Source: Hydrogenophaga sp. (GTDB lineage: Bacteria > Pseudomonadota > Gammaproteobacteria > Burkholderiales > Burkholderiaceae_C). Taken from it: 64,000 nucleotides of DNA. Positions within the stretch are counted from its first letter, which is position 1. Each line of letters begins with the position of its first letter. The position numbers and the translations under genes were made by a program. This document shows positions 34,259 to 43,083 of this stretch, in pieces. The notes below the pieces were generated by a model, which worked only from the letters and a program-made list of their open reading frames with translations, ran no database searches and was not told where the DNA came from. The stretch spans positions 1 to 64,000 of the forward strand of contig NZ_JAUSOO010000013.1 of the NCBI RefSeq assembly GCF_030656115.1, in the 5' to 3' direction.

Positions 34259-34374
34259 TGCACCGCCTCAGAGGCTGGGCGTTCTGGCCTGCCGGGCAGG
34301 GCCCGCGTGCCGGCCATGAGCCCGTCAACCGTGGGTAGGGGGGGTGCCTCGTCGAGGCCGGGTACGGTGTGCAT
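34255..34374 (-). CDS. Candidate 39-residue protein coupled to hemS
   Basis: An ORF starting MHTVPGLDEAPP and ending PASEAVQ. A strong ribosome site (AGGAAG, 6 bp before the ATG) precedes it, and its TGA overlaps the hemS ATG as ATGA. It has no signal peptide and does not look like HemP/HmuP. Either it is a real small protein or a leader peptide that couples hemS translation to ribosomes arriving upstream. Confidence 0.45.
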   Translation of the reverse strand: MHTVPGLDEAPPLPTVDGLMAGTRALPGRPERPASEAVQ

Positions 34375-34425
34375 ATCAGCTTCCTATGGGTGGGTGGTCG
34401 GATCGATGGTCGGTATGCCCATCCG

Positions 34426-34980
34426 TCACGGCGGCACAGACGCATTCACGCGGCGCTGCGGCACGGCGTCGGGCGCCCGATGGCCCTGTTCGTTGCGGTG
34501 GCGGATGAGGTCCAGGTCGGTGCCGTCGAGCGAGTAAGCGCGTGCAAAACCCGCCACATACGCGCCCGACAACGGCTGCAACTCGAACAAGCGGAAATCC
34601 TGCAAAGGCCGGATGACTTGCATGAACGTGCCAAAACGCCGGTCAAACACGTCCATCACGGCCTCGAACCGCGGCGTACCCCGCAGACACTCGGCGGCCT
34701 GGCAGGCCAGCGTGAGCCGCTCGCGCGCAAACAGGTGCCGGGCCTGCTCCTCGCTCTCAATGAACAGCACACTGGCCCGTGCGGTCGCCCGCAGGTTGGC
34801 GGTGTGACGCGCCAAGTCGCTGAGGTAGACGCAGTAACGCCCTTCATGCGCCACATACGGTGCATGGCTGGCCTGCGGCTGCCCATGCGCATCGACGGTA
34901 CCGAGGTAGAGACTTTGAAAGCGCGACGGAAAGGCCCGGCAAGCCTCCCGCACGTTCAGCAAATCGGCGTCTTCAGACAC
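34426..34980 (-). CDS. HugZ/HutZ-family heme utilisation protein (FMN-binding split barrel)
   Basis: A 184-residue protein of the pyridoxamine-5'-phosphate-oxidase-like split-barrel fold: RFQSLYLGTVDAHGQPQASHAPYV, YCVYLSDLARHTANLRATARASVLFIE and RLTLACQAAECLRG (shortened). The C-terminal RPLQDFRLFELQPLSGAYVAGFARAY resembles the heme-binding end of HugZ/HutZ, which degrade or store heme. It lies directly after the receptor gene hmuR, 21 bp away, and before hemS. Confidence 0.88.
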   Translation of the reverse strand: MSEDADLLNVREACRAFPSRFQSLYLGTVDAHGQPQASHAPYVAHEGRYCVYLSDLARHTANLRATARASVLFIESEEQARHLFARERLTLACQAAECLRGTPRFEAVMDVFDRRFGTFMQVIRPLQDFRLFELQPLSGAYVAGFARAYSLDGTDLDLIRHRNEQGHRAPDAVPQRRVNASVPP

Positions 34981-35001
34981 GGTTTTCTCCTGTTGTGTGG
35001 G

Positions 35002-37203
35002 TCAAAAATCGGCCACCAACGCCACCGAGAGGCTGCGGCCCGGTGCGGTGTAGGCGTCCAGCACGGGCGAGCTGGCGGCAATGCCGCGCACATTGGTCCA
35101 CTCCCAGTATTTGCGGTCGGTCAGGTTGCGAATGGCACCGCTGAGCCGCAGGCCGGGACGCAGCTGCCAGCTGGCGCGGAGGTCCAGCGTGGTGTGTGCC
35201 GGGGTGGCAAACTGGTTGGCTGTGGTGCTGTCGTCGATATCCTCGGCCGATTTCCTGGCCACGTGGTTGAGCGTGGCGCCCAGCGTCCAGACCCCCATCT
35301 GGTGGTCCACACCGAAAACCAACTGGGCTGGGTTGACCGAGTTGAGGGGGCGGCCCGAATCGCTGTCGGTGCCGGTGGTCTGGCCGTAAGCCGCCTTGAG
35401 CACGGTGGACCGGCCCAGCGGCAACTGGCCTTTGAACTCGAAGCCGCGGAGCGTGACCCGGCCGCGGTTGACCGCCTGGTAGCGCAGGGGGTCGGCCGGG
35501 GTTGAGGTGCTGCCGCCAACCGCCACCAGCTCTTCGATGAAGTCCTTGTAGCGCCCGTTGAAGGCGGCCACCTCCCAGTGGGTGCGGTCCTGGCCGCCAC
35601 GCACACCCAGCTCCACCGTCCGGCTGGTTTCGGGCTTCAGATCCGGGTTGGGGATGGTCTTGTAGTTGCCAAAAGGATTTTCAAAATAGTTGTTGACCTG
35701 CAGCGGGCTCGGCGCCTTGAAGCCTGCGGCCAGGTTGCCAAACACGCTCCAGCTGTCCGCCGGGCGGAAGATCACACCGAGTTTGGGCGACAGGGCCGAA
35801 TCGTCCAGCCTGGTGGCCGCCAGCGGGTAGAGCGCGTCTGCCTGTGGCTTGAGGGCGTAGTGGTCGTAGCGCAGCGCCGGAATGAGGCTCCAATGCTCGC
35901 TGGCAAACTCACTCTGCACAAACAGTGCGGCGGTGGTCTCCCGTGTTTTCGGGAAGCGTTTGAGTGGGTAGACCTCGTAAGACGGGGGCACGGTGCCGGT
36001 GACCAGGTTGTCCAGTGTCGCCACGGAAACGTCCATGCCATAAACCAGTTTCTGACTCCAGTCGGCGCCGACAGGCCGGGTTTTTTCCGCCTGCAACACG
36101 CCCTGCCAGAGTTGTTCGGCGTAGGTCACATCGCGCGAGCGCTGGCGGGGCTGGCCGCTGGACAGCACCTCATCCGACCGCGTCACCTCTTGCGACTTGG
36201 CGTCCTGAATGCCCAGCGAAACGCGCAGGCTGTCCGCCCAGGGCGTGCCGACAGCGAAGCGGCCGTCCCAACTCAAGCGGCTGCGCACCATGTCGGTGGT
36301 GCCGTCCAGATTCAGCGTCTGCACCCCCATTGACGTGCCACGGGCGGTGTAGGCGGCGACCTCGCTGGATTTGTCCACATGCTCCAAGGTCAGGGTGTGT
36401 TTTTGCTGCGCGCCGGGTGTGAGGACCAGCTTGGCCAGCAGCGACACATCGTTGTCGGCTTGCGGGTTGGGCGTGGTGCGCGTGCTGTTGAGCGCGCCGT
36501 TCGTGCCCTGGTTGTCCAGCGCCTTGGCGCGACCCGTCTGCACGCTGCCCAGCCATTGCACCGTGGGGCTCGGTTGGGCGGCCAGGGTCAGGCCCAGGCC
36601 GGTGCTGCCGTTTTCGGTGTCGTGGCGCACCCCCACGCGGCCACCGAACGCCTGGTCTTTTTTCAGCATATCGGCAGGTTCGGTGGTGCTCATGGACACC
36701 ATGCCGGCCAGACCGTCTGAGCCGTACAGCGCGGAGTTGGCGCCGCGCAGGATTTCCACCCGCGAGATCAGACCCAAGTCGTAGTAATCGCGCCCAAACG
36801 AGGCCGACCCAAACACGCCGCTGGCGAGCTCGCGCGGCACGCGAATACCGTCCACCGTGAGCAGCACCCGGTTGCCCTCAAGGCCACGGATGTTGAAGCC
36901 GGCGTTGCCGTCGCGGCCGGTACCGCCCACCACCGCGCCAAACCGCTGCGGCGCGCGCTTGACACTCACATTGGGCAATTCGCGCACCAGGTCGCGAATG
37001 TCTTGCACCTGCGCCGCGTCCAGCGCAGCGCCCTGAATGACGTCCACAACGGCGGGCACTTCGTCCAACACCCGCTCACTGCGGGCACCGCTGACGACCA
37101 CTTCCTTGAGCGAATCGACGGGCACCTGCGCCACCGCAGGCACCGCACAACCCAAGAAACCCGCACCCGACAAACACGCCACCAACATCTTTGAATCACG
37201 CAC
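35002..37203 (-). CDS. hmuR: TonB-dependent heme/hemoglobin receptor
   Basis: A 733-residue outer-membrane receptor. After the signal peptide comes the plug domain (KEVVVSGARSERVLDEVPAVVDVI, shortened; RGLEGNRVLLTVDGIRVP; REILRGANSALYGSDGLAG-like segment) and a 22-strand barrel ending in RSLSVALVADF. The FRAP/NPNL-type segment NPDLKPETSRTVELGVRG is typical of heme receptors. It is the first gene of the heme operon, with a Fur box 82-100 bp upstream at 37285-37303, and is divergent from fur. Confidence 0.92.
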   Translation of the reverse strand: MRDSKMLVACLSGAGFLGCAVPAVAQVPVDSLKEVVVSGARSERVLDEVPAVVDVIQGAALDAAQVQDIRDLVRELPNVSVKRAPQRFGAVVGGTGRDGNAGFNIRGLEGNRVLLTVDGIRVPRELASGVFGSASFGRDYYDLGLISRVEILRGANSALYGSDGLAGMVSMSTTEPADMLKKDQAFGGRVGVRHDTENGSTGLGLTLAAQPSPTVQWLGSVQTGRAKALDNQGTNGALNSTRTTPNPQADNDVSLLAKLVLTPGAQQKHTLTLEHVDKSSEVAAYTARGTSMGVQTLNLDGTTDMVRSRLSWDGRFAVGTPWADSLRVSLGIQDAKSQEVTRSDEVLSSGQPRQRSRDVTYAEQLWQGVLQAEKTRPVGADWSQKLVYGMDVSVATLDNLVTGTVPPSYEVYPLKRFPKTRETTAALFVQSEFASEHWSLIPALRYDHYALKPQADALYPLAATRLDDSALSPKLGVIFRPADSWSVFGNLAAGFKAPSPLQVNNYFENPFGNYKTIPNPDLKPETSRTVELGVRGGQDRTHWEVAAFNGRYKDFIEELVAVGGSTSTPADPLRYQAVNRGRVTLRGFEFKGQLPLGRSTVLKAAYGQTTGTDSDSGRPLNSVNPAQLVFGVDHQMGVWTLGATLNHVARKSAEDIDDSTTANQFATPAHTTLDLRASWQLRPGLRLSGAIRNLTDRKYWEWTNVRGIAASSPVLDAYTAPGRSLSVALVADF

Positions 37204-37284
37204 CAGCCTTCTCCATATGCCCTATGAGTACCCACCATGGCTGGCTGTGAACAGGTCACTGGCTGGCTGACATCGCTATGTTAC

Positions 37285-37303
37285 ATGATAATGATTCGCA
37301 TTA
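37285..37303. promoter_or_regulatory. Fur box between hmuR and fur
   Basis: GATAATGATTCGCATTAGC matches the 19-bp Fur consensus at 16 positions. It sits in the divergent gap 37204-37407 and can repress hmuR and autoregulate fur. Confidence 0.8.
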
Positions 37304-37407
37304 GCAAATTTTGTTAAACTCTGAACCTGCGCGTTTTTCAGCCGCTCAGGAACTGCGACGTCCTGGCGTGCCATTGCTGGCGACCTGTCTGCAACCGAAT
37401 CGACCAC

Positions 37408-37866
37408 ATGACCAACGAAGCCACACCGGACACCCTCTTGCGCAACCACGGCCTGAAGCCCTCGGCGTCGCGCCTGCTGGTGCTGCAAGCCTTGATGCAG
37501 TCCGCTGTTCGCCACCTGGACGCCGAAGCCGTGTACCAGTGTCTGGTTGAACAGGGAGCGCCGCTGGGACTGACCACGGTCTACAAAGTGCTGGCGCAGT
37601 TTGAACAGGTGGGCCTGGTCGAACGCCGCGAGCTGCGGCCCGGCAAGCGTTTGTACGAGTTGGCATGCGCGAACCACACCGAGCATGGGCACCTGGTCTG
37701 CCTGCAGACCCGCCAGGTGTTTGAATTTGACATGGCGCCGCTGTTGGACACGCTGGCGGTGGTCGCTGGCCACCATGGGCTGGCGCTGTCGCGCGTGGTG
37801 GTCACGGCTTACGGGGTTCCCCAAAACGGGATCCCCCGCCACCCAAACGACAATACGTCGCGTTAA
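37408..37866 (+). CDS. fur: Fur-family transcriptional regulator
   Basis: A 152-residue metal-responsive repressor. The winged helix is in residues 1-85 (LKPSASRLLVLQALMQS, LGLTTVYKVLAQFEQVGLVERREL) and the metal domain follows. The structural CxxC pair of many Fur proteins is reduced to one cysteine (HGHLVCLQTRQVFEF), as in some known Fur proteins; HTEHGH retains metal-binding histidines. Located beside the heme operon and before bacterioferritin, with a Fur box in its promoter. It may be a local heme-locus regulator, and the genome may hold another Fur. Confidence 0.88.
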   Translation: MTNEATPDTLLRNHGLKPSASRLLVLQALMQSAVRHLDAEAVYQCLVEQGAPLGLTTVYKVLAQFEQVGLVERRELRPGKRLYELACANHTEHGHLVCLQTRQVFEFDMAPLLDTLAVVAGHHGLALSRVVVTAYGVPQNGIPRHPNDNTSR

Positions 37867-37962
37867 CTTTCAGACCCCAAGCGCATGGTTTCTGCAGAAC
37901 AACGGGTTCTGACGGTCGGCAAGCCCCAAAATCGCAAGTTTCCAACCCACCAGGAGGCTGCC

Positions 37963-38439
37963 ATGAAAGGCGACCCGCAAGCCATTGCGCATCTTCAGGC
38001 CCAACTCAAGAACGAGCTGACCGCCATCAACCAGTATTTTGTGCACTACCGCATGCTCAAGCACTGGGGTTTTGACAAGCTGGCCAAGAAGGAATACGAG
38101 GAATCCATTGGCGAAATGAAGCACGCCGACTGGCTCATGGACCGCATCTTCACACTCGACGGTCTGCCCAACCTGCAAGACCTGGGCAAGCTCAACATCG
38201 GTGAAAACGTGCCTGAAATGCTGGGCAGCGACCTGGCGCTGGAGCGCGGCGCGCAGGCCACCATCAAAGACGGCGTGGCCCACTGCGAGTCGGTGCGTGA
38301 CTTTGTCTCGCGCGACCTGCTCATGAAAATCCTCGACGACACCGAGGAACACATCGACTTCCTGGAAACCCAGCTGGAGCTGATCGACAAAGTGGGCCTG
38401 CCCAACTACCTGCAAAGCCAGATGAGCGAGCCCAGCTGA
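37963..38439 (+). CDS. bfr: Bacterioferritin
   Basis: A 158-residue iron-storage protein that assembles into a 24-mer shell. Ferroxidase ligands are all visible: Glu18, Tyr25, Glu51, His54, and later DDTEEHIDFLE carrying Glu and His. Met52 is the heme-binding methionine. AGGAGG lies 6 bp before the start. Located after fur and before bfd, which releases iron from it. Confidence 0.96.
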   Translation: MKGDPQAIAHLQAQLKNELTAINQYFVHYRMLKHWGFDKLAKKEYEESIGEMKHADWLMDRIFTLDGLPNLQDLGKLNIGENVPEMLGSDLALERGAQATIKDGVAHCESVRDFVSRDLLMKILDDTEEHIDFLETQLELIDKVGLPNYLQSQMSEPS

Positions 38440-38500
38440 GCGTTCAGCCGACCGCTCGTCGGCACAGGGCCACAGGAACACCGGAGATGCGCAAAAAAAT

Positions 38501-38521
38501 GAATGAGATCAATTATCATTC
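38501..38521. promoter_or_regulatory. Fur-type box upstream of bfd
   Basis: GAATGAGATCAATTATCATTC has GAATGA/TCATTC inverted arms and a Fur-like AT-rich core. It ends 29 bp before the bfd start, consistent with bfd induction when iron is low. Confidence 0.65.
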
Positions 38522-38550
38522 ACGAACCCAATCCACCGCGTGTTCAACCC

Positions 38551-38769
38551 ATGATCGTCTGCGTCTGCCGCCGAGTGAACGACAAAACCATTGCCCAGGC
38601 CGCACGCTGCGGCATGAGCTTTGATGACATCCAGATCGACATGGGCGTAGCGACCCAATGCGGTCGGTGCGAATCCAGTGCACGCGCGGTCTGGATGCAG
38701 TGCCATCCCTCACAACCCACGGCACACCTGCACCTGCAACCGCATTCCACCCCCAACAAGGCCGCGTAA
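38551..38769 (+). CDS. bfd: Bacterioferritin-associated ferredoxin
   Basis: A 72-residue [2Fe-2S] protein that reduces iron in bacterioferritin for release. The four cluster cysteines are Cys4, Cys6, Cys37 and Cys40 (VCVCRRV, TQCGRCE), the Bfd pattern. ATG 38551 begins the conserved MIVCVC; an upstream in-frame start at 38503 lies within the Fur box and is unlikely. The C-terminal tail is extended and His/Pro-rich. Confidence 0.93.
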   Translation: MIVCVCRRVNDKTIAQAARCGMSFDDIQIDMGVATQCGRCESSARAVWMQCHPSQPTAHLHLQPHSTPNKAA

Positions 38770-38840
38770 ACCGGGTCGGGGGTTCCGTTGGGTGGCCGAT
38801 TCGTTGGCCCATTCTCAAGCAATGCCTCCCGCAGAGGCCC

Positions 38841-39176
38841 TCACCAGCCCAAGCCAATTTTCAGTGGCAGGTACACCACCATACCGGCCACGATGGTGCC
38901 CAGCACGCCGCGCTGCCAGGCAAACCAGGCCAGCCCGGCCGCCACCGCAAACAGCCGGGCGTCTTGCCAGGTCTGGATCAGCGCGCCTTGCGTCATCACG
39001 ATCTCGGGCACCACCACCGCCGCCAGCGCGGCAATGGGCGCGTACTGCAGGCCGCGCTGGGCCCAGTTCGGCAGCGTCCAGGGTTTGCTGGACATGAAGA
39101 AAAAACCGCGTGTGACCACCGTGACCACGCCCAGCGCCACGATGGTGAGCAGGGTCCAGGGATCGACATCAAACAT
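38841..39176 (-). CDS. azlD: AzlD-family branched-chain amino acid export subunit
   Basis: A 111-residue membrane protein with three to four helices (LLTIVALGVVTVVTRGFFF, LQYAPIAALAAVVVPEIV, LFAVAAGLAWFAW, VLGTIVAGMVVYLPL). It is the small partner of AzlC, overlapping it by 8 bp. The pair exports branched-chain or related amino acids. The start at 39176 (MFDVDPWTLL) avoids a 43-residue extension that would run inside azlC. Confidence 0.9.
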   Translation of the reverse strand: MFDVDPWTLLTIVALGVVTVVTRGFFFMSSKPWTLPNWAQRGLQYAPIAALAAVVVPEIVMTQGALIQTWQDARLFAVAAGLAWFAWQRGVLGTIVAGMVVYLPLKIGLGW

Positions 39177-39912
39177 GGCGGGCTCCCCCCGGCGGCTTGT
39201 GCCAGGGCATTTTTTCCAGCACCAGGCAAATGGCCACCGCGCTGGCAATGGCCACCAGAATGTTGAGCTTGAGCGGCAACGCAAACGCCGCCACCGCCGC
39301 CGCACCGGCCACGCCCGCAGAAACCATGCGCAGCTGGGAGCTGGCCAGCGAGCTCAGCACACCCAGCAGCGCCAGAATGCCCGCAAACCCCAGACCCCAG
39401 GCGGTGGGAATGGCGTTGGCCAGCGCAATGCCCACCAGACTCGCCACCATCCAGGCGATGTAATTCACCGCGCAATTGCCCATCAAATAGGCCTGCTGGC
39501 GCGCCAGTTCCTCGGGCGTGTGGCCAGGCTGGTGGTAGCGGCGGGCAAAAAACACGTAGCTCAAATCGCCAGTGACGTAGCCCGACACCATGCGCTGCCA
39601 GCGCGGCAGGTGCATCATGTACGGCCGCAAATGGGCCGAAAACACCACAAAACGCAGGTTGACGCAGAACGCCGCCGCCAAAATCACCCACAGCGGCGCG
39701 CCCGCCGCGATCATGGGCACGGCGGCCAGTTGCGCGCTGCCGGCGTACACAATCAGCGTCATCAACACCGCCTCCAGCACCGACAAGCCCGACTTGACCA
39801 TGGCCACCCCGGTCATCAGCCCCCAGGCGCCAATGCCCATGGCCACGGTGACCTGGTCGCGCACACCCTCCCAAAATTCCGCGCGGCGGCGGTGCTCGGC
39901 CAAAAAGAACAT
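39169..39912 (-). CDS. azlC: AzlC-family branched-chain amino acid exporter
   Basis: A 247-residue inner-membrane protein with about seven helices. Family blocks include VYAGSAQLAAVPMIAAGAPLW, NLRFVVFSAHLRPYM, GYVTGDLSYVFFARRY and GNCAVNYIAWMVASLVGIAL. Works with AzlD to export branched-chain amino acids. It directly abuts fmt (one-base overlap), so it may be transcribed with fmt. Confidence 0.92.
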   Translation of the reverse strand: MFFLAEHRRRAEFWEGVRDQVTVAMGIGAWGLMTGVAMVKSGLSVLEAVLMTLIVYAGSAQLAAVPMIAAGAPLWVILAAAFCVNLRFVVFSAHLRPYMMHLPRWQRMVSGYVTGDLSYVFFARRYHQPGHTPEELARQQAYLMGNCAVNYIAWMVASLVGIALANAIPTAWGLGFAGILALLGVLSSLASSQLRMVSAGVAGAAAVAAFALPLKLNILVAIASAVAICLVLEKMPWHKPPGGARHV

Positions 39913-40901
39913 CAGCGCCCCGCTTTCTGGGCACCCGCACCGTCCAGCACCTGGCCCGGCGCCAGCGCAAAGCCGCGCAGAAAATCGGCTGCGGGCAAGC
40001 GCTTGCCACCCGAGCGCTGCAACTCGGTCAGCACCAGCACGCCGTCACCGGTTTGCACCCGAATGCCGTCGGCCGCCACGGTCAGCACCTGGCCGGGCAA
40101 CGCACCGGCTTGGGCAACGCCAGCGGGTTCAGCGGCGGCCATCCACACCTTCACCGCCTCCCCGGCGAGCGCCGTGGCCGCGCCCGGAAACGGGTTGAAT
40201 GCGCGCACCCGGCGGGCAATCGCGTCGGCCGGCAACGGCCAGTCGATGGCGGCCTCGGCCTTCTCGATCTTGTGGGCGTAGGTCACACCGTCGGAGGGTT
40301 GCGGCACCGGCTTGAGGCCACCGCAGGCGGCCAGCTCCAGCGCCTCCACCATCAGCCGCCCGCCCAGCGTGGCCAGGCGGTCGTGCAGCAGGCCGGTGGT
40401 GTCGGTGGCGGCCACGGGCAGGCGCTCCACCAGCAGCATGTCGCCAGTGTCCAGCCCCGCGTCCATCTGCATGATGGTGACACCGGTTTGTGCGTCACCG
40501 GCCTCAATGGCGCGGTGAATGGGCGCCGCCCCGCGCCAGCGCGGCAGCAGCGAGGCATGGATGTTGAAGCAACCCAGGCGCGGCGCGTCCAGCACCCATT
40601 GCGGCAAGATCAGTCCGTAGGCCGCCACCACCATGGCGTCGGCCTGGGCCGCAGCGATGGCGTCGCGCGCAGCGGCGGCCTCGATGGGGTATTTGCCATC
40701 CAGCCGCAGGCTGTGCGGCTGCGCCACGGGCATCTGGTGGTCCAGCGCAAACTGCTTCACGGGCGAGGCTTGCAGCTTCATGCCCCGGCCCGCAGGGCGG
40801 TCGGGCTGGGTCAGCACCAGCGACACGTGAAAGCCCGCTGCGTGCAAACGCTCCAGGGCCACGCGGGCGAATTCCGGCGTGCCGGCAAAAATGATGTTCA
40901 T
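39912..40901 (-). CDS. fmt: Methionyl-tRNA formyltransferase
   Basis: A 329-residue cytoplasmic enzyme that formylates initiator methionyl-tRNA using 10-formyl-tetrahydrofolate. Motifs: [40 protein letters not shown] and the folate-site block [23 protein letters not shown] 40901 ([11 protein letters not shown]) was chosen over 40931 as the conserved start. It follows def on the same strand, the usual pairing. Confidence 0.96.
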   Translation of the reverse strand: MNIIFAGTPEFARVALERLHAAGFHVSLVLTQPDRPAGRGMKLQASPVKQFALDHQMPVAQPHSLRLDGKYPIEAAAARDAIAAAQADAMVVAAYGLILPQWVLDAPRLGCFNIHASLLPRWRGAAPIHRAIEAGDAQTGVTIMQMDAGLDTGDMLLVERLPVAATDTTGLLHDRLATLGGRLMVEALELAACGGLKPVPQPSDGVTYAHKIEKAEAAIDWPLPADAIARRVRAFNPFPGAATALAGEAVKVWMAAAEPAGVAQAGALPGQVLTVAADGIRVQTGDGVLVLTELQRSGGKRLPAADFLRGFALAPGQVLDGAGAQKAGR

Positions 40902-41022
40902 GGCGTGTGTGGCGAAAAAAGACAAGCGCAACTGCGCAGGCTACCAGGCAGCGGTGCGGTGCGTGAAACAGCACCGCTTCAGCGGGCGGGCGTGCAACCG
41001 GTGTGCCGCGCCACCGTCCCGG

Positions 41023-41544
41023 TCATGAGCGCAGGGCCTCGCGCTGCGCCTTCACCAGCTTGGACTTGATGCGCCCCTGCTTGAGCGGCGACAGGTATTC
41101 CACAAACACCTTGCCCATCAGGTGGTCCATCTCGTGCTGAATGCACACCGCCAGCATGCCCTCGGCTTCGATCAACCGGGATTGACCGTCGCGGTCCAGC
41201 GCGCGCACCCGCACGGCCACCGAGCGCTCAACGCCGTCGTAAATGCCCGGCACCGACAGGCAACCTTCTTCGCCCTTGCGTTTTTCCGGGCTCGCCCATT
41301 CAATCTCCGGGTTGATCAGCACCATCGGCTGGTTGCGCTCTTCGCTCACGTCGATCACCACCAGCCGCTCGTGCACATTCACCTGTGTGGCCGCCAGGCC
41401 AATGCCGTTGGCGTCGTACATGGTGGCGAACATGCGGTCGATCAGGCCGCGAAGGCGCTCGTCCACCGCCGCCACCGGGCGGGCCACGGTGTGCAGGCGG
41501 GGGTCGGGGTAACAGAGAATACCGAGCAAAGAGGGCGTGTTCAT
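41023..41544 (-). CDS. def: Peptide deformylase
   Basis: A 173-residue metalloenzyme that removes the N-terminal formyl group. The three signatures are present: [18 protein letters not shown] and [12 protein letters not shown], supplying the metal-binding Cys and two His and the catalytic Glu. ATG 41544 ([17 protein letters not shown]) was chosen; upstream in-frame codons run into the divergent promoter gap. Upstream of fmt, 121 bp away. Confidence 0.96.
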   Translation of the reverse strand: MNTPSLLGILCYPDPRLHTVARPVAAVDERLRGLIDRMFATMYDANGIGLAATQVNVHERLVVIDVSEERNQPMVLINPEIEWASPEKRKGEEGCLSVPGIYDGVERSVAVRVRALDRDGQSRLIEAEGMLAVCIQHEMDHLMGKVFVEYLSPLKQGRIKSKLVKAQREALRS

Positions 41545-41824
41545 GGTCAGCGGGGCCACAGAAGAAACGGATTGGCAGGTCAATGGAAGGGGGCAGCCGG
41601 ACAGTCCTGAAGAGGCGTCTTGGTTACACGCCTGCCCGTTTGTCGCTATTTTCGCCACTTTTGTCCACAGCCGCTCGCGCCCTTCCCCGTATACATTGCC
41701 TAATCAATGGCTTGGGCGCAGAATCAAATGCAAATTGTCAAGAAAAAGCAGCGCTGCCATCCCGCCTCTGACCTCTGCGGTCTGGGCTCCAAAAACCAGC
41801 CACGTCAGCCCCAGGGGCCCCTAC

Positions 41825-43063
41825 ATGCCATTGAAGTCCAGCCTGTCAACCGCCACCCCTCTTTTGCGTCCACTGGCCTGTGCCAGCGCCCTGCTGGCCT
41901 TGCTGCTGGCCGGCAACGCCAGCGCACAAAACTTCCCCATCACCCCTGAGCAGCGCACCACGGCAGGCCAGGTGGCGCAAGCCGGTGTGGCGCTGTCTGA
42001 GCTGGCGCCCAACGCCCCCGACAGCTACACCGTGAAACGCGGCGACACGCTGTGGGCCATCTCCACCCTGTTCCTGAAAAGCCCGTGGCGCTGGCCCGAG
42101 CTGTGGGGCATGAATCTGCAAGAGATTCGCAACCCGCACCGCATCTTTCCTGGCCAGGTACTCTACCTGGACAAGTCCGATGGCAGCGCGCGCCTGAGCA
42201 CGCGCCCTCCCGGCGCCCGGAGCGACGACACCAGCACGGTGCGGGTATCGCCACGCACCCGGTTTGAGAGCCTGGGTGACACCAGCATTCCACCCATTTC
42301 CCTGCAAGCCGTTGAAGCGTTTCTGGCCGAACCCATGATCGTGGACGAAGCCACCTTTGCGCGCGCACCGCGCATTGTGGCCACCCAGGAAACCCGCGTG
42401 CTGCTCAGCCGCGGTGACCGAGCCTACGCCCGTGGACTGTACAGTTCGGGCGTGCCCGGCGAGGCCCTGACCGAAGGCCCAGGCTTGTCGCGCGAATTGC
42501 GTGTGTTCCGCAACGCCGTGCCCCTGAAAGACCCCACCACCGGCGAAATCCTCGGGTTTGAAGCCCAGTACGTGGGCAAAGCCCTGCTGGAGCGCGGCGA
42601 AAGCAGCCGCGAAGTGACCGATGCCAGCGGCAAGGTCCAGACCGAACTGGTTCCCGCCACCATCGACATCGTGGTGGCCAAAGAGGAAATGCGCGTGGGC
42701 GACCGCCTGTTGCCCGAGCCACCGCGCGAACTGCCCAACTACATACCGAGCGCGCCCAGCAGCGCCCAATCCGGGCAAATCGTCTCGGTGTACGGCAACG
42801 CCGTCACCTTTGCGGCGCAAAACCAGGTCGTGGCCATCAACCGCGGTACCGCCCACGGCATGGAGCGCGGTCACGTGCTGGCCCTGCAGCGCGAAAGCCA
42901 CTTGATCACCGACAAGACCGACGATGCCCGTCCCCAGTTGCGCCTGCCCGGCGAGCGCAACGGCCTGATGATGGTCTTCCGGACCTTCGACAAGTTGTCT
43001 TATGCGCTGGTGCTGCAAATCACCGATGGCGTGAAAGTGGGCGACCGCTTCACCAACCCCTGA
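41825..43063 (+). CDS. Exported LysM-domain protein
   Basis: A 412-residue periplasmic protein with a signal peptide ending near ASAQ. A LysM peptidoglycan-binding domain follows (about residues 60-115: SYTVKRGDTLWAISTLFL, RIFPGQVLYL). The remaining 290 residues are a conserved extension with no enzyme motif I recognise. In Burkholderiales this gene commonly lies between def and dprA, as here. ATG 41825 begins the signal peptide; the gap 41545-41824 to def is a divergent promoter region without a gene. Confidence 0.88.
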   Translation: MPLKSSLSTATPLLRPLACASALLALLLAGNASAQNFPITPEQRTTAGQVAQAGVALSELAPNAPDSYTVKRGDTLWAISTLFLKSPWRWPELWGMNLQEIRNPHRIFPGQVLYLDKSDGSARLSTRPPGARSDDTSTVRVSPRTRFESLGDTSIPPISLQAVEAFLAEPMIVDEATFARAPRIVATQETRVLLSRGDRAYARGLYSSGVPGEALTEGPGLSRELRVFRNAVPLKDPTTGEILGFEAQYVGKALLERGESSREVTDASGKVQTELVPATIDIVVAKEEMRVGDRLLPEPPRELPNYIPSAPSSAQSGQIVSVYGNAVTFAAQNQVVAINRGTAHGMERGHVLALQRESHLITDKTDDARPQLRLPGERNGLMMVFRTFDKLSYALVLQITDGVKVGDRFTNP

Positions 43064-43083
43064 CGCGCGGAAAAGCTGCCACC

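Noticed and set aside
34259..34425. HemP/HmuP-type gene in the gap before hemS
   Set aside because: The only reasonable small ORF does not resemble HemP, which has a conserved short beta-rich sequence; it is reported as an unknown ORF instead.
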